Source of the DNA: Veillonella sp. DNF00869 | GTDB taxonomy: Bacteria > Bacillota > Negativicutes > Veillonellales > Veillonellaceae | Assembly: GCF_001553345.1 (NCBI RefSeq) | Contig: NZ_KQ960771.1 | Span: 366,659 to 430,658 of the forward strand | Direction of reading: 5' to 3' | DNA: 64,000 nucleotides | Shown here: positions 45,313-54,181 of the stretch, piece by piece | Layout: every line of letters starts with the position of its first letter | Position numbering within the stretch: position 1 is the stretch's first letter | The notes under the pieces: model-generated | The model's input: the letters and a program-made list of their open reading frames with translations, nothing else | Told to the model about the DNA's origin: nothing | Database searches by the model: none | Position numbers and translations under genes: made by a program

Positions 45313-46041
45313 CTACCGCGTCATCTCCACTAGCTGTTTCACATAGTCATTGCTAGGATGGTTCTTTACTTCTTCGGTGGTCCCGTATTGTTGTATCTTC
45401 CCTTCGTGCATGACAAGGATATGTGTGCCAAGCTTAAACGCCTCCTGCATATCATGGGTGATAAACACAATAGTACAATCCGTTTGTCTATGAATTTGTT
45501 TCAAATCTTCTTGTAGTTGATACCTTGTAATAGAGTCCACTGCTCCAAATGGTTCATCCATGAGCAATATCTTCGGCGAGTTCGCATAGGCTCTGGCGAT
45601 GCCAACCCGTTGTTGTTGACCTCCAGATAATTCCTTAGGATACTTTTCCTTACTATCTAGTGGTAAGCCCACTAATGAAAGCATGCGTTCTACAATAGCA
45701 TCTACCTCTTCTTTCGGTGCACCCTCTAGTCTAGGCACATACCCAATATTTTCTGCTACCGTCATATGGGGGAACAGTCCATCCCCTTGAATAGCATAGC
45801 CAATCTTTCTCCGCAAAGAAATAATATCCTGATCAATAACACGAGTTCCAAAAATAGTAATATCTCCTTCGTCGGGTACAATCAATCCATTAATCATTTT
45901 TAAGAGTGTCGTTTTCCCTGACCCAGATGTGCCTACAATACAAAGAAAGTCACCTTCATTGATTGTTAAATTGCAATCTCTCACCACCCATTTCCCTTGA
46001 TAGGACTTTCCAATATCTTTATATTCTATAATTTGATTCAT
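45313..46041 (-). CDS. ABC ATPase of OpuC/EgtV type
   Basis: A 242-residue ATPase. Walker A is VGTSGSGKTTLLKMI, the signature LSGGQQQRVGIARA, Walker B ILLMDEPFGAVDSITR, switch His in IVFITHDMQEAF. It is of the glycine-betaine/choline transporter class but stops without the C-terminal CBS pair that OpuCA and OpuAA use for osmotic control. Its ATG directly follows the TAG stop of the permease-binding protein gene. A CBS-less ATPase of this length with a fused permease-SBP is also the layout of the ergothioneine importer EgtUV, so the substrate is open. Confidence 0.85.
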   Translation of the reverse strand: MNQIIEYKDIGKSYQGKWVVRDCNLTINEGDFLCIVGTSGSGKTTLLKMINGLIVPDEGDITIFGTRVIDQDIISLRRKIGYAIQGDGLFPHMTVAENIGYVPRLEGAPKEEVDAIVERMLSLVGLPLDSKEKYPKELSGGQQQRVGIARAYANSPKILLMDEPFGAVDSITRYQLQEDLKQIHRQTDCTIVFITHDMQEAFKLGTHILVMHEGKIQQYGTTEEVKNHPSNDYVKQLVEMTR

Positions 46042-47583
46042 CTATTTCACCACCAATCCTTTAGATTGCAAAAATTCCTTTGCCACTTGTTTCGGATCTT
46101 CCTTATCAATTTCTACCCTTTTATTCAGCTGTGCCATAGTACTTTCATCTAAGATACCGTCCAAACGATGTAATACCTTTTCTAGCTCAGGATGTTTTTG
46201 TAACGTTTCCTCACGAACAACCATGCCCGCCATATAGCTTGGGTAAAAGTTTCGATCGTCCTCTAATACTACAACCCGTGGATCAGACAGTTGACCATCT
46301 GTAGTAAACACAGTCATCGCATCAATTTTCTTATCAAACAAGGCTTGATATTTTAATCCATTGTCCATATCTACTTCTTTTTTGAAGTGATAGTTATAGG
46401 CTTTAGCTAACGCTTTATAACCATCTTCACGTTCAAAGAAATCATATTCTGCACCAAATGTTAGCTGTCTTGCATACTTCGCCAAATCAGTAAATGTTCG
46501 TATACCATATTCCTTTGCTAAGTCTGCACGAATACCAATACTATAGGTATCATTAAAGCCAAACATACCTTTCCATAGGAAGTGATACTTATCCTTGTAT
46601 TCCCCAGTCAACATGGAGAACTTGTCATTTTTGTACTCTTCCTTATGTTTTAACACGATTTGCCAAGATGTCCCTGTATACTCTGGATACATATCAAAGT
46701 CGCCTCGCACCATGCCAGGATGAATATTAGATGTGCCACCACCTACACCATGGGTGTACTTAACCTTCAAGTCAGTATCATCCTCAATGAGAGTACCCAC
46801 GATTTCCGCCAAAATGTATCCTTCCGATACAGGTTTTGATGCAATGTGAATGGTATCGTTTTTACTATACTGTTGCATTCCCACGACACCAAAAATAATC
46901 ACTAAGATAGCTCCCAATGCATAGCCTATTTTTTTATTCACTACGGTATGCATTTTGTGCTGTTCTACTAGTTTACCAATGAAGCCTAGTATGCCATCTA
47001 TAACCAAGGCTAAGACAGCAATTAAAATGCCTCCAATCCAAATCAATATTTCATTATTAGTAGTTATCCCACGGTAAATGGCAACACCTAGACCCCCTGC
47101 CCCAACAAAGGAGGCAATCCCTGCTAAGGCGATGGTCATGGTCACCATATTCATAATAGCTCCGAAGATAACAGGAAATGCTAGCGGTAACTGTATTTTC
47201 CATAAAATTTGCCTATCTGTACTACCCATAGCACGGCTAGCCTCAATAATCTTTGGATCAATAGTGGTAATCCCTACATAGGTACTACGCACGATAGGTA
47301 ACAACGCATAGATGGTAAGAGCAATAATAGCCGTCGTATTTCCCACACCAGTAAAAGAAATCAAAAAGCCCAACAAAGCAATTGAGGGTATGGTGTAAGC
47401 AATATTCACTACAGATATAACAGAATTAGCCAATTTTTGCTTCCGTGCAATAAATACTCCTATAGCCAACCCCAAAATCGTGGCAATGATGACTGCTGTA
47501 AAAGTAATTCCTATATGCTCTAGCAATAAATGCATATAAAATGGCCAGTTCTTCCCTAACTCTTCTAATAAATTTTGTATCAT
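46042..47583 (-). CDS. Fused ABC permease and substrate-binding protein (OpuF/EgtU type)
   Basis: A 513-residue fusion. Residues about 1-215 form an OpuCB-like permease (HIGITFTAVIIATILGLAIG, then the EAA loop EASRAMGSTDRQILWKIQLPLA). After one more membrane helix (about 220-240) comes a full OpuCC-like binding domain (IHIASKPVSEGYILAEIVG; VRGDFDMYPEYTGTSW), displayed outside the membrane. Such fusions import betaine, choline, carnitine or ergothioneine. I start at the ATG at 47583 with GGGAGG upstream; the preceding TTG is too close to it. The partner ATPase follows immediately. Confidence 0.87.
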   Translation of the reverse strand: MIQNLLEELGKNWPFYMHLLLEHIGITFTAVIIATILGLAIGVFIARKQKLANSVISVVNIAYTIPSIALLGFLISFTGVGNTTAIIALTIYALLPIVRSTYVGITTIDPKIIEASRAMGSTDRQILWKIQLPLAFPVIFGAIMNMVTMTIALAGIASFVGAGGLGVAIYRGITTNNEILIWIGGILIAVLALVIDGILGFIGKLVEQHKMHTVVNKKIGYALGAILVIIFGVVGMQQYSKNDTIHIASKPVSEGYILAEIVGTLIEDDTDLKVKYTHGVGGGTSNIHPGMVRGDFDMYPEYTGTSWQIVLKHKEEYKNDKFSMLTGEYKDKYHFLWKGMFGFNDTYSIGIRADLAKEYGIRTFTDLAKYARQLTFGAEYDFFEREDGYKALAKAYNYHFKKEVDMDNGLKYQALFDKKIDAMTVFTTDGQLSDPRVVVLEDDRNFYPSYMAGMVVREETLQKHPELEKVLHRLDGILDESTMAQLNKRVEIDKEDPKQVAKEFLQSKGLVVK

Positions 47584-47652
47584 CAAATCCTCCCTTTTTA
47601 CAATATGTTTTTAGATCTTTTTTCATACTAAATTACCATGAATTTAAGGTAT

Positions 47653-47691
47653 AAAAATGTTGGAGGCTCTTTATGAAGAGTCCCCCAACAT
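47653..47691 (-). terminator. Terminator after the GerMN gene
   Basis: On the minus strand a stem ATGTTGG-GG-CTCTT with its complement (one or two mismatches) and a 4-nt loop is followed by TTTTTATA. Confidence 0.8.
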
Positions 47692-47696
47692 AGTAC

Positions 47697-48251
47697 TTAA
47701 TCTTTTACGATTTTATCTTTCATTTGTTTCAATGGGCGCGTTAAATCAATATTACCATAAGTCGGCAAGGTCACTCCTTTTACCTTTACATATACCTTAT
47801 GTACACCATCAAATTCCACTGCTGTATTGACGATGGATGCAATGCGAAGTGTGGCTGTTAAACCTGTAGCATCCTGTAAAAAGTCATCATTCAATACCAC
47901 GGTCACAATATCATCATGTTTTGATGTTTCGACTACTTTTGTGCCTTTTGCAAAGACTGGATATTCTGCACGACCATCTTGCTCAATCATCAAATTTATG
48001 GCATCTTTTACCGTTTTACGCTCTTTATCAATCGTAAGCGGTTGTGGCATTACGCCTTTCCCATCTTGTCGCGGTACATAGACCACAATTTTTGTCATCT
48101 TATCCATCGCTTTTTTATCTTCTGATGTAGTCGATTGAACGGTTGTTTGTTTTCCTAGATCTAGTTTCAAATCTTGAGAATTACACCCCGCCAAAGCAAT
48201 GACACAAACGCTCATCATAGCCACTAAGCCATAGCGTAATGATTGTTTCAT
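47697..48251 (-). CDS. GerMN-domain lipoprotein
   Basis: A 184-residue lipoprotein with signal VCVIALAGCNS (lipidated Cys about residue 23) and a GerMN domain from about residue 50: TKIVVYVPRQDG, TVKDAINLMIEQDG, GTKVVETSKHDDIVTVVLNDDF, LRIASIVNTAVEFDGVHKVYVKV. GerMN domains occur in spore proteins and in envelope lipoproteins of non-sporing relatives; they are thought to bind wall components. It follows the amidase by 3 bp with GGAGG, so the pair is probably a cell-wall unit. Confidence 0.85.
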   Translation of the reverse strand: MKQSLRYGLVAMMSVCVIALAGCNSQDLKLDLGKQTTVQSTTSEDKKAMDKMTKIVVYVPRQDGKGVMPQPLTIDKERKTVKDAINLMIEQDGRAEYPVFAKGTKVVETSKHDDIVTVVLNDDFLQDATGLTATLRIASIVNTAVEFDGVHKVYVKVKGVTLPTYGNIDLTRPLKQMKDKIVKD

Positions 48252-48254
48252 GAA

Positions 48255-49520
48255 TTAACCTCCAAAATAGATTTCCAACCCTTTTGCTAATTCATTAGCA
48301 AATTGTTGTCGTGTAGATGATTCTTTTAAATGACCTTCCTCCTTAGGATTTGAAATAAATCCTAACTCTACCAATATAGATGGCATAAAGGAGTGTCGTA
48401 ATACATACAGATTTCCTGGTTGAATACCACGATCACCATTAAATCCACTATGATCAGCAATCTGACCTTGTACGGAAGAAGCTAGTTTTTTCGACTGCTC
48501 AGATCCGTCAAAATAGTAGGTAGCAATCCCACCTACATTAGGATTGGAAAAAGAATTAATATGAATACTGATAAATGCATCAGCTTGATTAGCATTTGCC
48601 ACATTCACACGAGCTTGTAATTCATCAACACCACTCGCATGTGGACCATACACATCTACATCTGTAGTACGAGTCAAGATAACTTTAGCACCTTTCGCTT
48701 CCAGTATAGATTTTAAATATTCTGATATAGGCAAGGTCACTTGCTTCTCTTGTAATCCGGTTGGTCCAATAGCACCTGGATCACTACCACCATGTCCAGG
48801 GTCCAACACAATAATCTTACCCTTGATGCCACCAGATGTACGATAACTTACTGATTGTGGCACTGGTTTTTCTGGGATTGTTGGTAAGACAATTGGTTTT
48901 TTAGGTCCTTCCTTGGATTCTGTTTTTGCCGGTGAGTTTGCCTTAGGTTTCTCCACCTTAGCCACTGGTTTTGGTATTTCCTTAGGTACAACAGGTTTTA
49001 CCTCTGCAGATGTAGTAGCTACCACTGGTTTAGCAGCTACAGCAGATTTAGCCTCCACTACAGGCTTTTTCCCATAGTAGTTTTCTCGTGGAGCCACCCC
49101 TTTTTTCTGAATATCCACCACCATACGGTATGGCTTATTATTTACAGTGTCTTTTTTTAATGTAAATACTTTTAAATCTTCCACATCAATAGCTTTTGGT
49201 GTTTCAATTTTTACTAGCGTATCTTGTCCTTGTTGTAAAAGTGTAGCACTTTTAGCAATACCATCATCCATCATAATTGATGTAGGTGCTCCTGCTAGAG
49301 TAGCATTTTTTAGCACTAAGGTAGTCGATGTACCACTAGCACTGATAGAAGCCGTAGCATGAACAGGACTTGATAAACTAAAGACCATTCTCACAAAAGG
49401 AATTGGTGCATCATTTCTTGTCACCCAATGAAGATCTGTCACATTCGCAGCCTTCGTGACACCAAACAGAACTGGTAACACCAATACTAACATACCCAAT
49501 AGGGCAAATAACTTACGCAA
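48255..49520 (-). CDS. N-acetylmuramoyl-L-alanine amidase with AMIN-like N-terminus
   Basis: A 421-residue secreted enzyme. A signal peptide (about 1-22) precedes an AMIN-like beta domain (about 25-130), a Lys/Pro/Val-rich linker (about 145-205) and an Amidase_3 domain with the zinc motif IVLDPGHGGSDPGAIG, the Glu in LQEKQVTLPISEYLK, HINSF, and the catalytic Glu in SILVELGFISN. It cuts the amide between muramic acid and the stem peptide in cell separation. I start at TTG 49520, 7 nt after GGAG; a GTG 9 bp earlier overlaps the ribosome site. Coupled to the GerMN lipoprotein. Confidence 0.9.
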   Translation of the reverse strand: MRKLFALLGMLVLVLPVLFGVTKAANVTDLHWVTRNDAPIPFVRMVFSLSSPVHATASISASGTSTTLVLKNATLAGAPTSIMMDDGIAKSATLLQQGQDTLVKIETPKAIDVEDLKVFTLKKDTVNNKPYRMVVDIQKKGVAPRENYYGKKPVVEAKSAVAAKPVVATTSAEVKPVVPKEIPKPVAKVEKPKANSPAKTESKEGPKKPIVLPTIPEKPVPQSVSYRTSGGIKGKIIVLDPGHGGSDPGAIGPTGLQEKQVTLPISEYLKSILEAKGAKVILTRTTDVDVYGPHASGVDELQARVNVANANQADAFISIHINSFSNPNVGGIATYYFDGSEQSKKLASSVQGQIADHSGFNGDRGIQPGNLYVLRHSFMPSILVELGFISNPKEEGHLKESSTRQQFANELAKGLEIYFGG

Positions 49521-49529
49521 ATATCTCAC

Positions 49530-49728
49530 TCCAATCTGTATTGCACTGGATAGTTTTCTTTAGACAGTATCCTTATTATACCATACTTGTGAGCTATATA
49601 CATGAAAAAGTAATGAAAGTTATTCTTTTTACAATTTTATCTAAAATCCAGAACTAGTATATGCTTCTGTATTTCTAGAAAAGATTCACTACATTGAGCA
49701 TTTCATACAGTATATAAAAAGAAAATAA
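49530..49728. other. Intergenic stretch, no gene seen
   Basis: About 200 bp upstream of the amidase gene and downstream of the APC terminator. It is AT-rich and should hold the amidase promoter; TACTATAATA-like -10 candidates exist near 49570-49580 on the minus strand, but I cannot place a convincing -35. Confidence 0.3.
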
Positions 49729-49798
49729 AAAAGAAACATAGGTAGGCTTTATGTATCCATCAAAACCGACTATACTACATGCCTACTTATGTTTCTTA
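49729..49798 (-). terminator. Long-looped terminator with AAGAAACATA arms, copy 1
   Basis: The arms AAGAAACATAGGTAGGC and GCCTACTTATGTTTCTT (one mismatch) enclose a 35-nt loop; TTTTTT follows on the minus strand. It is about 110 bp after the APC permease stop. A hairpin with nearly the same outer arm occurs at 57987-58062. Confidence 0.75.
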
Positions 49799-49910
49799 TG
49801 TTTATATATACATGTTATGTAGAGCTTTCCACTCGATCATTCATAACCTACTTGTAGCCCTCTAATGGTAAGAACCCACAAATGTCTTATGAACTTATTA
49901 TTTTAGGCGA

Positions 49911-51194
49911 CTAAGCTGTTTGTTTTCCATTACGATTCATAATGTAGTACAATACAGCACCTACTACTAAGCCACCAAGTCCCCAAAATACTTTTTCCAA
50001 AGAAGATTGTGTTATCAACCAAACACTAACTACAATAGCTAATACTGGAATCACTGGTCCCATTGGAACACGGAACGTTCTATCCATATCTGGGCGTTTG
50101 CTTCTGAACACAAGTACTGCTAAGCATGTAGGTAAGTATTGAGCAAAACGAGATACTACGGAAATAGCTGCTAATTTTTCAAAACTACCAGTCCAAGATA
50201 ATACAACTGCAAATACTACAGTGACAATAATAGCTACATAAGGAGCATCTTTTTTATTACGTTTGGATACTACTTTAGGAATCAGTCCATCATCCGCCAT
50301 AGCTACCCCAGAACGTGGTGCCAAGAAGGAAGATGCTACGTTAATACCACCGATAGAAATCAGTGTACCTGCTGTAACAATTGCTTTCGCCAAAGGTCCC
50401 ATGAACACAAAGGCTGCATCGGCTACAGGAGTTTTAGATGTAACAAGGGAATCACCCATGATACCAATACAAATCGCTTGAATTAAGATATATACAATAG
50501 ATACCAGTGTTAATACAAGAATAATTGCTTTTGGCACATTGCGTTCAGGGTTTTCCATATCTTCCGCTGCTACCGCAATAGATTCAAAACCTGTGAAAGC
50601 GTAGAAAATAATTAAAGCTGCCGCTCCAAAGCTTGCTTGCGTCATATCTGGCACGGATTGCATTGGTTGGAAGTTAACACCTTTCACATAGAAAATACCT
50701 ACTAGGATGAAGAAAATTAATGGCAACAATTTACCTATAGTTACGATATTATTGATAATTTTTGAAATCTTAACACCCATGATATTCATGATACCAAGTA
50801 CCACGATAATCAATGTGGCAATCACATTTTTACCCATTTCTGTACTTGCTGGTTCCCATACCGCACCAAGAGCAGTAGCAAAACCTACTGCCATAGCAGA
50901 CCAAGCAATTGTTGCAATTGCCCATTTCATAAAACCAACTTCAAAACCTACGAAGTTACCAAATGCTTCCTTTGCATAGACATATGGACCGCCGTTCTTA
51001 TTGAACATACCGCCCATTTCGGCAAAACATAAGGCAATGGACATCACTAGTAGAGCATCGAATACGATAACCCATAAACTGTTGACTCCTACCAACGCAG
51101 CCGCTTTACCTGGAAGCAGGAAAATTCCTGTACCAATAATTGCATTCACCCCTAAGAGTATGATACTCATGAGGCCTAACTTGTTGTTTAACAT
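49911..51194 (-). CDS. APC-superfamily amino acid permease
   Basis: A 427-residue transporter with about 12 membrane helices. The first helix has the APC substrate motif NAIIGTGIFLLPG, followed by FAEMGGMFNKNGGPYVYAKEAFG and, in helix 6, FYAFTGFESIAVAAEDMENPERNVPKAI. The family exchanges or imports amino acids and amines; substrate cannot be given. It lies between the Dcu carrier (upstream, 92 bp) and a long-looped terminator. The gap to dcu holds a perfect dyad at 51248-51272. Site AAGGAG. Confidence 0.85.
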   Translation of the reverse strand: MLNNKLGLMSIILLGVNAIIGTGIFLLPGKAAALVGVNSLWVIVFDALLVMSIALCFAEMGGMFNKNGGPYVYAKEAFGNFVGFEVGFMKWAIATIAWSAMAVGFATALGAVWEPASTEMGKNVIATLIIVVLGIMNIMGVKISKIINNIVTIGKLLPLIFFILVGIFYVKGVNFQPMQSVPDMTQASFGAAALIIFYAFTGFESIAVAAEDMENPERNVPKAIILVLTLVSIVYILIQAICIGIMGDSLVTSKTPVADAAFVFMGPLAKAIVTAGTLISIGGINVASSFLAPRSGVAMADDGLIPKVVSKRNKKDAPYVAIIVTVVFAVVLSWTGSFEKLAAISVVSRFAQYLPTCLAVLVFRSKRPDMDRTFRVPMGPVIPVLAIVVSVWLITQSSLEKVFWGLGGLVVGAVLYYIMNRNGKQTA

Positions 51195-51247
51195 ACTACT
51201 TTCTCCTTGTACTGTTGCCTTTCAAAGCTCATAGTTGTACTACTAGA

Positions 51248-51272
51248 ATGTATATACAGACAGTATATACAT
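51248..51272. promoter_or_regulatory. Dyad between dcu and the amino acid permease gene
   Basis: ATGTATATAC and GTATATACAT, perfect 10-bp arms with a 5-bp spacer, in the 92-bp gap. There is no U-tract, so it could be an operator or an RNA hairpin. Confidence 0.45.
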
Positions 51273-51286
51273 ATCATCACATCATA

Positions 51287-52633
51287 TTAGAATAATGCGT
51301 GAGCAATAAAATACCCAACAACACAGCTTGTAAATACTCCGATGATACCTGGAATAATAAAGCTATGATTAATAACAAATTTACCAATTCGTGTTGTACC
51401 AGAACGGTCAAAACCAATACATGCTAAGTCAGATGGATACGTTGGCAATACAAAGTATGCATAACATGCTGGTACAAAAGATAATACAATCAATGGATCT
51501 ACGCCTACACTTAAACCCATTGGTACAACAATCGCAAGAGCTGCTGCTTGAGAGTTAACCAATTTAGAAATGATAAATAATACAAGTGCATAGGTCCATG
51601 GATGCTCTACTACCACACTCGATAGAGTTGTTTTGAATTGTGGAATATAGGCACCAAAATAGGTTTCTGCCATCCAAGCTACACCGTATACCGACACAAC
51701 AGCAATCATACCAGATTTGAATACAGAACCACTTGTTACATCGCTAACTTTTACTTTACATACCAACAGAATTAAAGCTGCCATCACAAGCATAGCAATT
51801 TGAATTGTTGGAGTCATGGATAATGGTTTCCATAGACCTTTTGCATTAGGAACTAATGGCAATAATTGGTTAGGGAAACTACCGAATAAAGCAATGACCA
51901 AAATACCTAGTAAGAAAATGATGGTTGCCCAATATGCTGTGCGAGGAAGTTCTTTTACAACACTAGCTTCTTTATTTTCTTCATAGATATAGGCACGTTG
52001 TTCAGGATCTTGAATACGAGCTTGGAAGTCAGGGTCATTGGCCAATTCCTTACCACGACGCATACTCCAGATTCCAGCAACAATAACGCCTACGAAGGTA
52101 GCTGGAATCGTGATAGATAAAATCGTTACCACGCTAGCTGGGAAGTTGACTGCCCCTAACATAGCTACTACAGATACAACCGCAACGGATGCTGGAGATG
52201 CACAAATCCCCATTTGAGAAGCTATGGATGCCACAGCCATTGGTCGTTCTGGACGAATCCCCTCTTTGATAGAAATGTCATAGATGATTGGGAACATCGT
52301 ATACACTACGTGTCCTGTTCCGCATAACACAGTTAAGAACCATGTTGTGATTGGCGCTAAAATAGTAATCTGTTTTGGATTGCTACGAAGAAATTTTTCT
52401 GCGTATACAAGCATGACATCTAAACCTTTGGAGGCTTGTAAGAAACCAGAACACGTTACTACTGCCATAATCGTTAGCATTACGTCAATTGGTGGTTTAC
52501 CGGGTACAAGACCAATTACAAATACGTAAATAGCAAGACCAATACCAGATACAGCGGCTAAACCTAAGCCACCATGCCTTACACCAACAACTAAGCAAGC
52601 CAACAATAGAATAAATCCGAATAAAATAATCAT
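51287..52633 (-). CDS. dcuB: Anaerobic C4-dicarboxylate carrier, Dcu family
   Basis: A 448-residue membrane carrier with about 12 helices. The start LLACLVVGVRHGGLGLAAVSGIGL and the segments GTGHVVYTMFPIIYDISIKEGIRPERPMAVASIASQMGICASPAS are typical of DcuA/DcuB. These carriers exchange fumarate, malate or aspartate for succinate during anaerobic growth, which fits an organism living on lactate and C4 acids. DcuA and DcuB cannot be separated by eye, so the symbol is tentative. An intrinsic terminator lies directly upstream (52657-52694), leaving little room for a separate promoter. Confidence 0.87.
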   Translation of the reverse strand: MIILFGFILLLACLVVGVRHGGLGLAAVSGIGLAIYVFVIGLVPGKPPIDVMLTIMAVVTCSGFLQASKGLDVMLVYAEKFLRSNPKQITILAPITTWFLTVLCGTGHVVYTMFPIIYDISIKEGIRPERPMAVASIASQMGICASPASVAVVSVVAMLGAVNFPASVVTILSITIPATFVGVIVAGIWSMRRGKELANDPDFQARIQDPEQRAYIYEENKEASVVKELPRTAYWATIIFLLGILVIALFGSFPNQLLPLVPNAKGLWKPLSMTPTIQIAMLVMAALILLVCKVKVSDVTSGSVFKSGMIAVVSVYGVAWMAETYFGAYIPQFKTTLSSVVVEHPWTYALVLFIISKLVNSQAAALAIVVPMGLSVGVDPLIVLSFVPACYAYFVLPTYPSDLACIGFDRSGTTRIGKFVINHSFIIPGIIGVFTSCVVGYFIAHALF

Positions 52634-52656
52634 AAAATTACAAAATCCTTTCTAAT

Positions 52657-52694
52657 AAAAAAATCACTTGCCGTATACATTATACGGCAAGTGA
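52657..52694 (-). terminator. Strong terminator between the Nik/Opp operon and dcu
   Basis: A perfect 14-bp stem TCACTTGCCGTATA / TATACGGCAAGTGA with a 3-nt loop and seven T residues on the minus strand. It lies about 50 nt after the ABC operon and about 25 nt before the dcu start codon. Confidence 0.93.
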
Positions 52695-52746
52695 CGTAAT
52701 AAAAACAGTGTAAAACCACTTCTATAGGATATATTTTACATGAAAG

Positions 52747-53358
52747 TTAGTTATTAATTACATTCATTTCCACTAATTCTTCACAAACTCGGTTTGCTAA
52801 ATGACGATTATGCGTAATCAGCACCAATGTCATATTGTGCTTATCTACTTCTTCTAAAATGACAGACCATAATTGCGCTTGTGTAATCGCATCTAAACTA
52901 GCGGTAATCTCATCTGCTATCAATACTTTCGTCTGTGGTGAAAGAGCACGTAAAATAGAGATACGTTGTAATTGACCACCAGATAATTCATTAGGCCAAC
53001 GAGACAACCATTCTCTTTCGATGCCCATACGATCCAATAAGGACTCTGGAATATCCCAAGCTTCATCTAAACTCTTTTTGAGTTTCCATCTAGGGTTTAA
53101 GGCTTTTTCAGGATGCTGATAAATCAATTGAATCGGATTGTATCCTTGTATCTCCCGAATGTCTTGCCCATCTAAGATGACACTGCCACTTCGTTGTAGC
53201 ATATACCCTGCTAAAATTTTAGCTAATGTACTTTTACCATATCCACTAGGCCCCAACAATGCTATGCGCTTACCTTGTTCGATTTGTAAAGACACATCAT
53301 TCAGCACCAGTTCATCCGCATGATACCCAAAGGTGAGACTTTTAATGTCTAACATCAT
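52747..53358 (-). CDS. ABC ATPase of nickel/peptide transporter, NikE-like
   Basis: A 203-residue ATPase, short for the OppF/NikE class (about 260) because it lacks the C-terminal oligopeptide extension. Walker A is LLGPSGYGKSTLAKIL, signature LSGGQLQRISILRAL, Walker B VLIADEITASLDAITQ, switch His in LVLITHNRHLA. It overlaps the preceding ATPase gene by 17 bp. Two ATGs are adjacent; the second (53355) has better spacing from GGAGG. It works with the other four genes as an importer. Confidence 0.85.
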   Translation of the reverse strand: MMLDIKSLTFGYHADELVLNDVSLQIEQGKRIALLGPSGYGKSTLAKILAGYMLQRSGSVILDGQDIREIQGYNPIQLIYQHPEKALNPRWKLKKSLDEAWDIPESLLDRMGIEREWLSRWPNELSGGQLQRISILRALSPQTKVLIADEITASLDAITQAQLWSVILEEVDKHNMTLVLITHNRHLANRVCEELVEMNVINN

Positions 53359-54172
53359 ATCCCTCCTTTGTCATCAAAAATTGTTCAACTTCTGCTTTAG
53401 AATAGTCCCTAAACTCATTCTGTGGTAATGCATTAAATAAAGCACGTGTATACGGATGTGTTAACAATTCTGGACTTTGAAAGTTTCTTGCCTCTGTCAC
53501 ATCAATTAATCGGCCATCATAAAATACAGCTACGCGATCTGCCACATGAATGGCCAAATCTAAGTCATGGGTAATGAGCATACAGCTTTTTCCTTCATTC
53601 GCCATATCACGGAACATCTGTAAGGCTTGCACAGCATCTTTCATTTCCATACCAGGAGTTGGTTCGTCCGCTACAATAAACTGAGCATGACTAATCAATG
53701 CTGTCGATACTAGCACGCGCCGTGCCATACCACCAGATAGTTCAAAGGGATACATACGACTCACACCTTCACGCAATGCTAATTTCGCAAATACGGCTTC
53801 TTGTTCCGCCATATTCCCTGTTAGTCCAACAACTTGTTTTCCCACTTTCATAGTCGGATCCAAATAGGTGATCGACTGTGGTACTAGAGCCATCTCTGAA
53901 CCACGATAGAGTTCTTGTTGCTTTGAAGTTAAAGTTTCTCCCTTATAAAAAATTTTTCCTTCCACAGTAGAGTTATAAGGCAATAATCCCATAATAGCGT
54001 GCGCTAATAAGCTTTTTCCTGACCCGCTGGCACCGACCACGGCTAATATTTCTCCTGTATAGACGTTCAATGAAATGTCCTTAATCCCCTGTACATGGTG
54101 TTTTGAAAGTTTCCCTTGGTACATTTCAAACGTGACTGCAAGGTTCTCTACCCGCAATAATTCTTCTTTCAT
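53342..54172 (-). CDS. ABC ATPase of nickel/peptide transporter, NikD-like
   Basis: A 276-residue ATPase of the OppD/NikD class. Walker A VVGASGSGKSLLAHAIMGLL, signature LSGGMARRVLVSTAL, Walker B FIVADEPTPGMEMKDA, switch His in MLITHDLDLA. The Q-loop region ALVPQSITYLDPTMKVGKQV is of the NikD type. The start follows AGGAGG. With the 203-residue partner it makes the heterodimeric motor. Confidence 0.87.
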   Translation of the reverse strand: MKEELLRVENLAVTFEMYQGKLSKHHVQGIKDISLNVYTGEILAVVGASGSGKSLLAHAIMGLLPYNSTVEGKIFYKGETLTSKQQELYRGSEMALVPQSITYLDPTMKVGKQVVGLTGNMAEQEAVFAKLALREGVSRMYPFELSGGMARRVLVSTALISHAQFIVADEPTPGMEMKDAVQALQMFRDMANEGKSCMLITHDLDLAIHVADRVAVFYDGRLIDVTEARNFQSPELLTHPYTRALFNALPQNEFRDYSKAEVEQFLMTKEGYDVRH

Positions 54173-54181
54173 GAGAACCTC

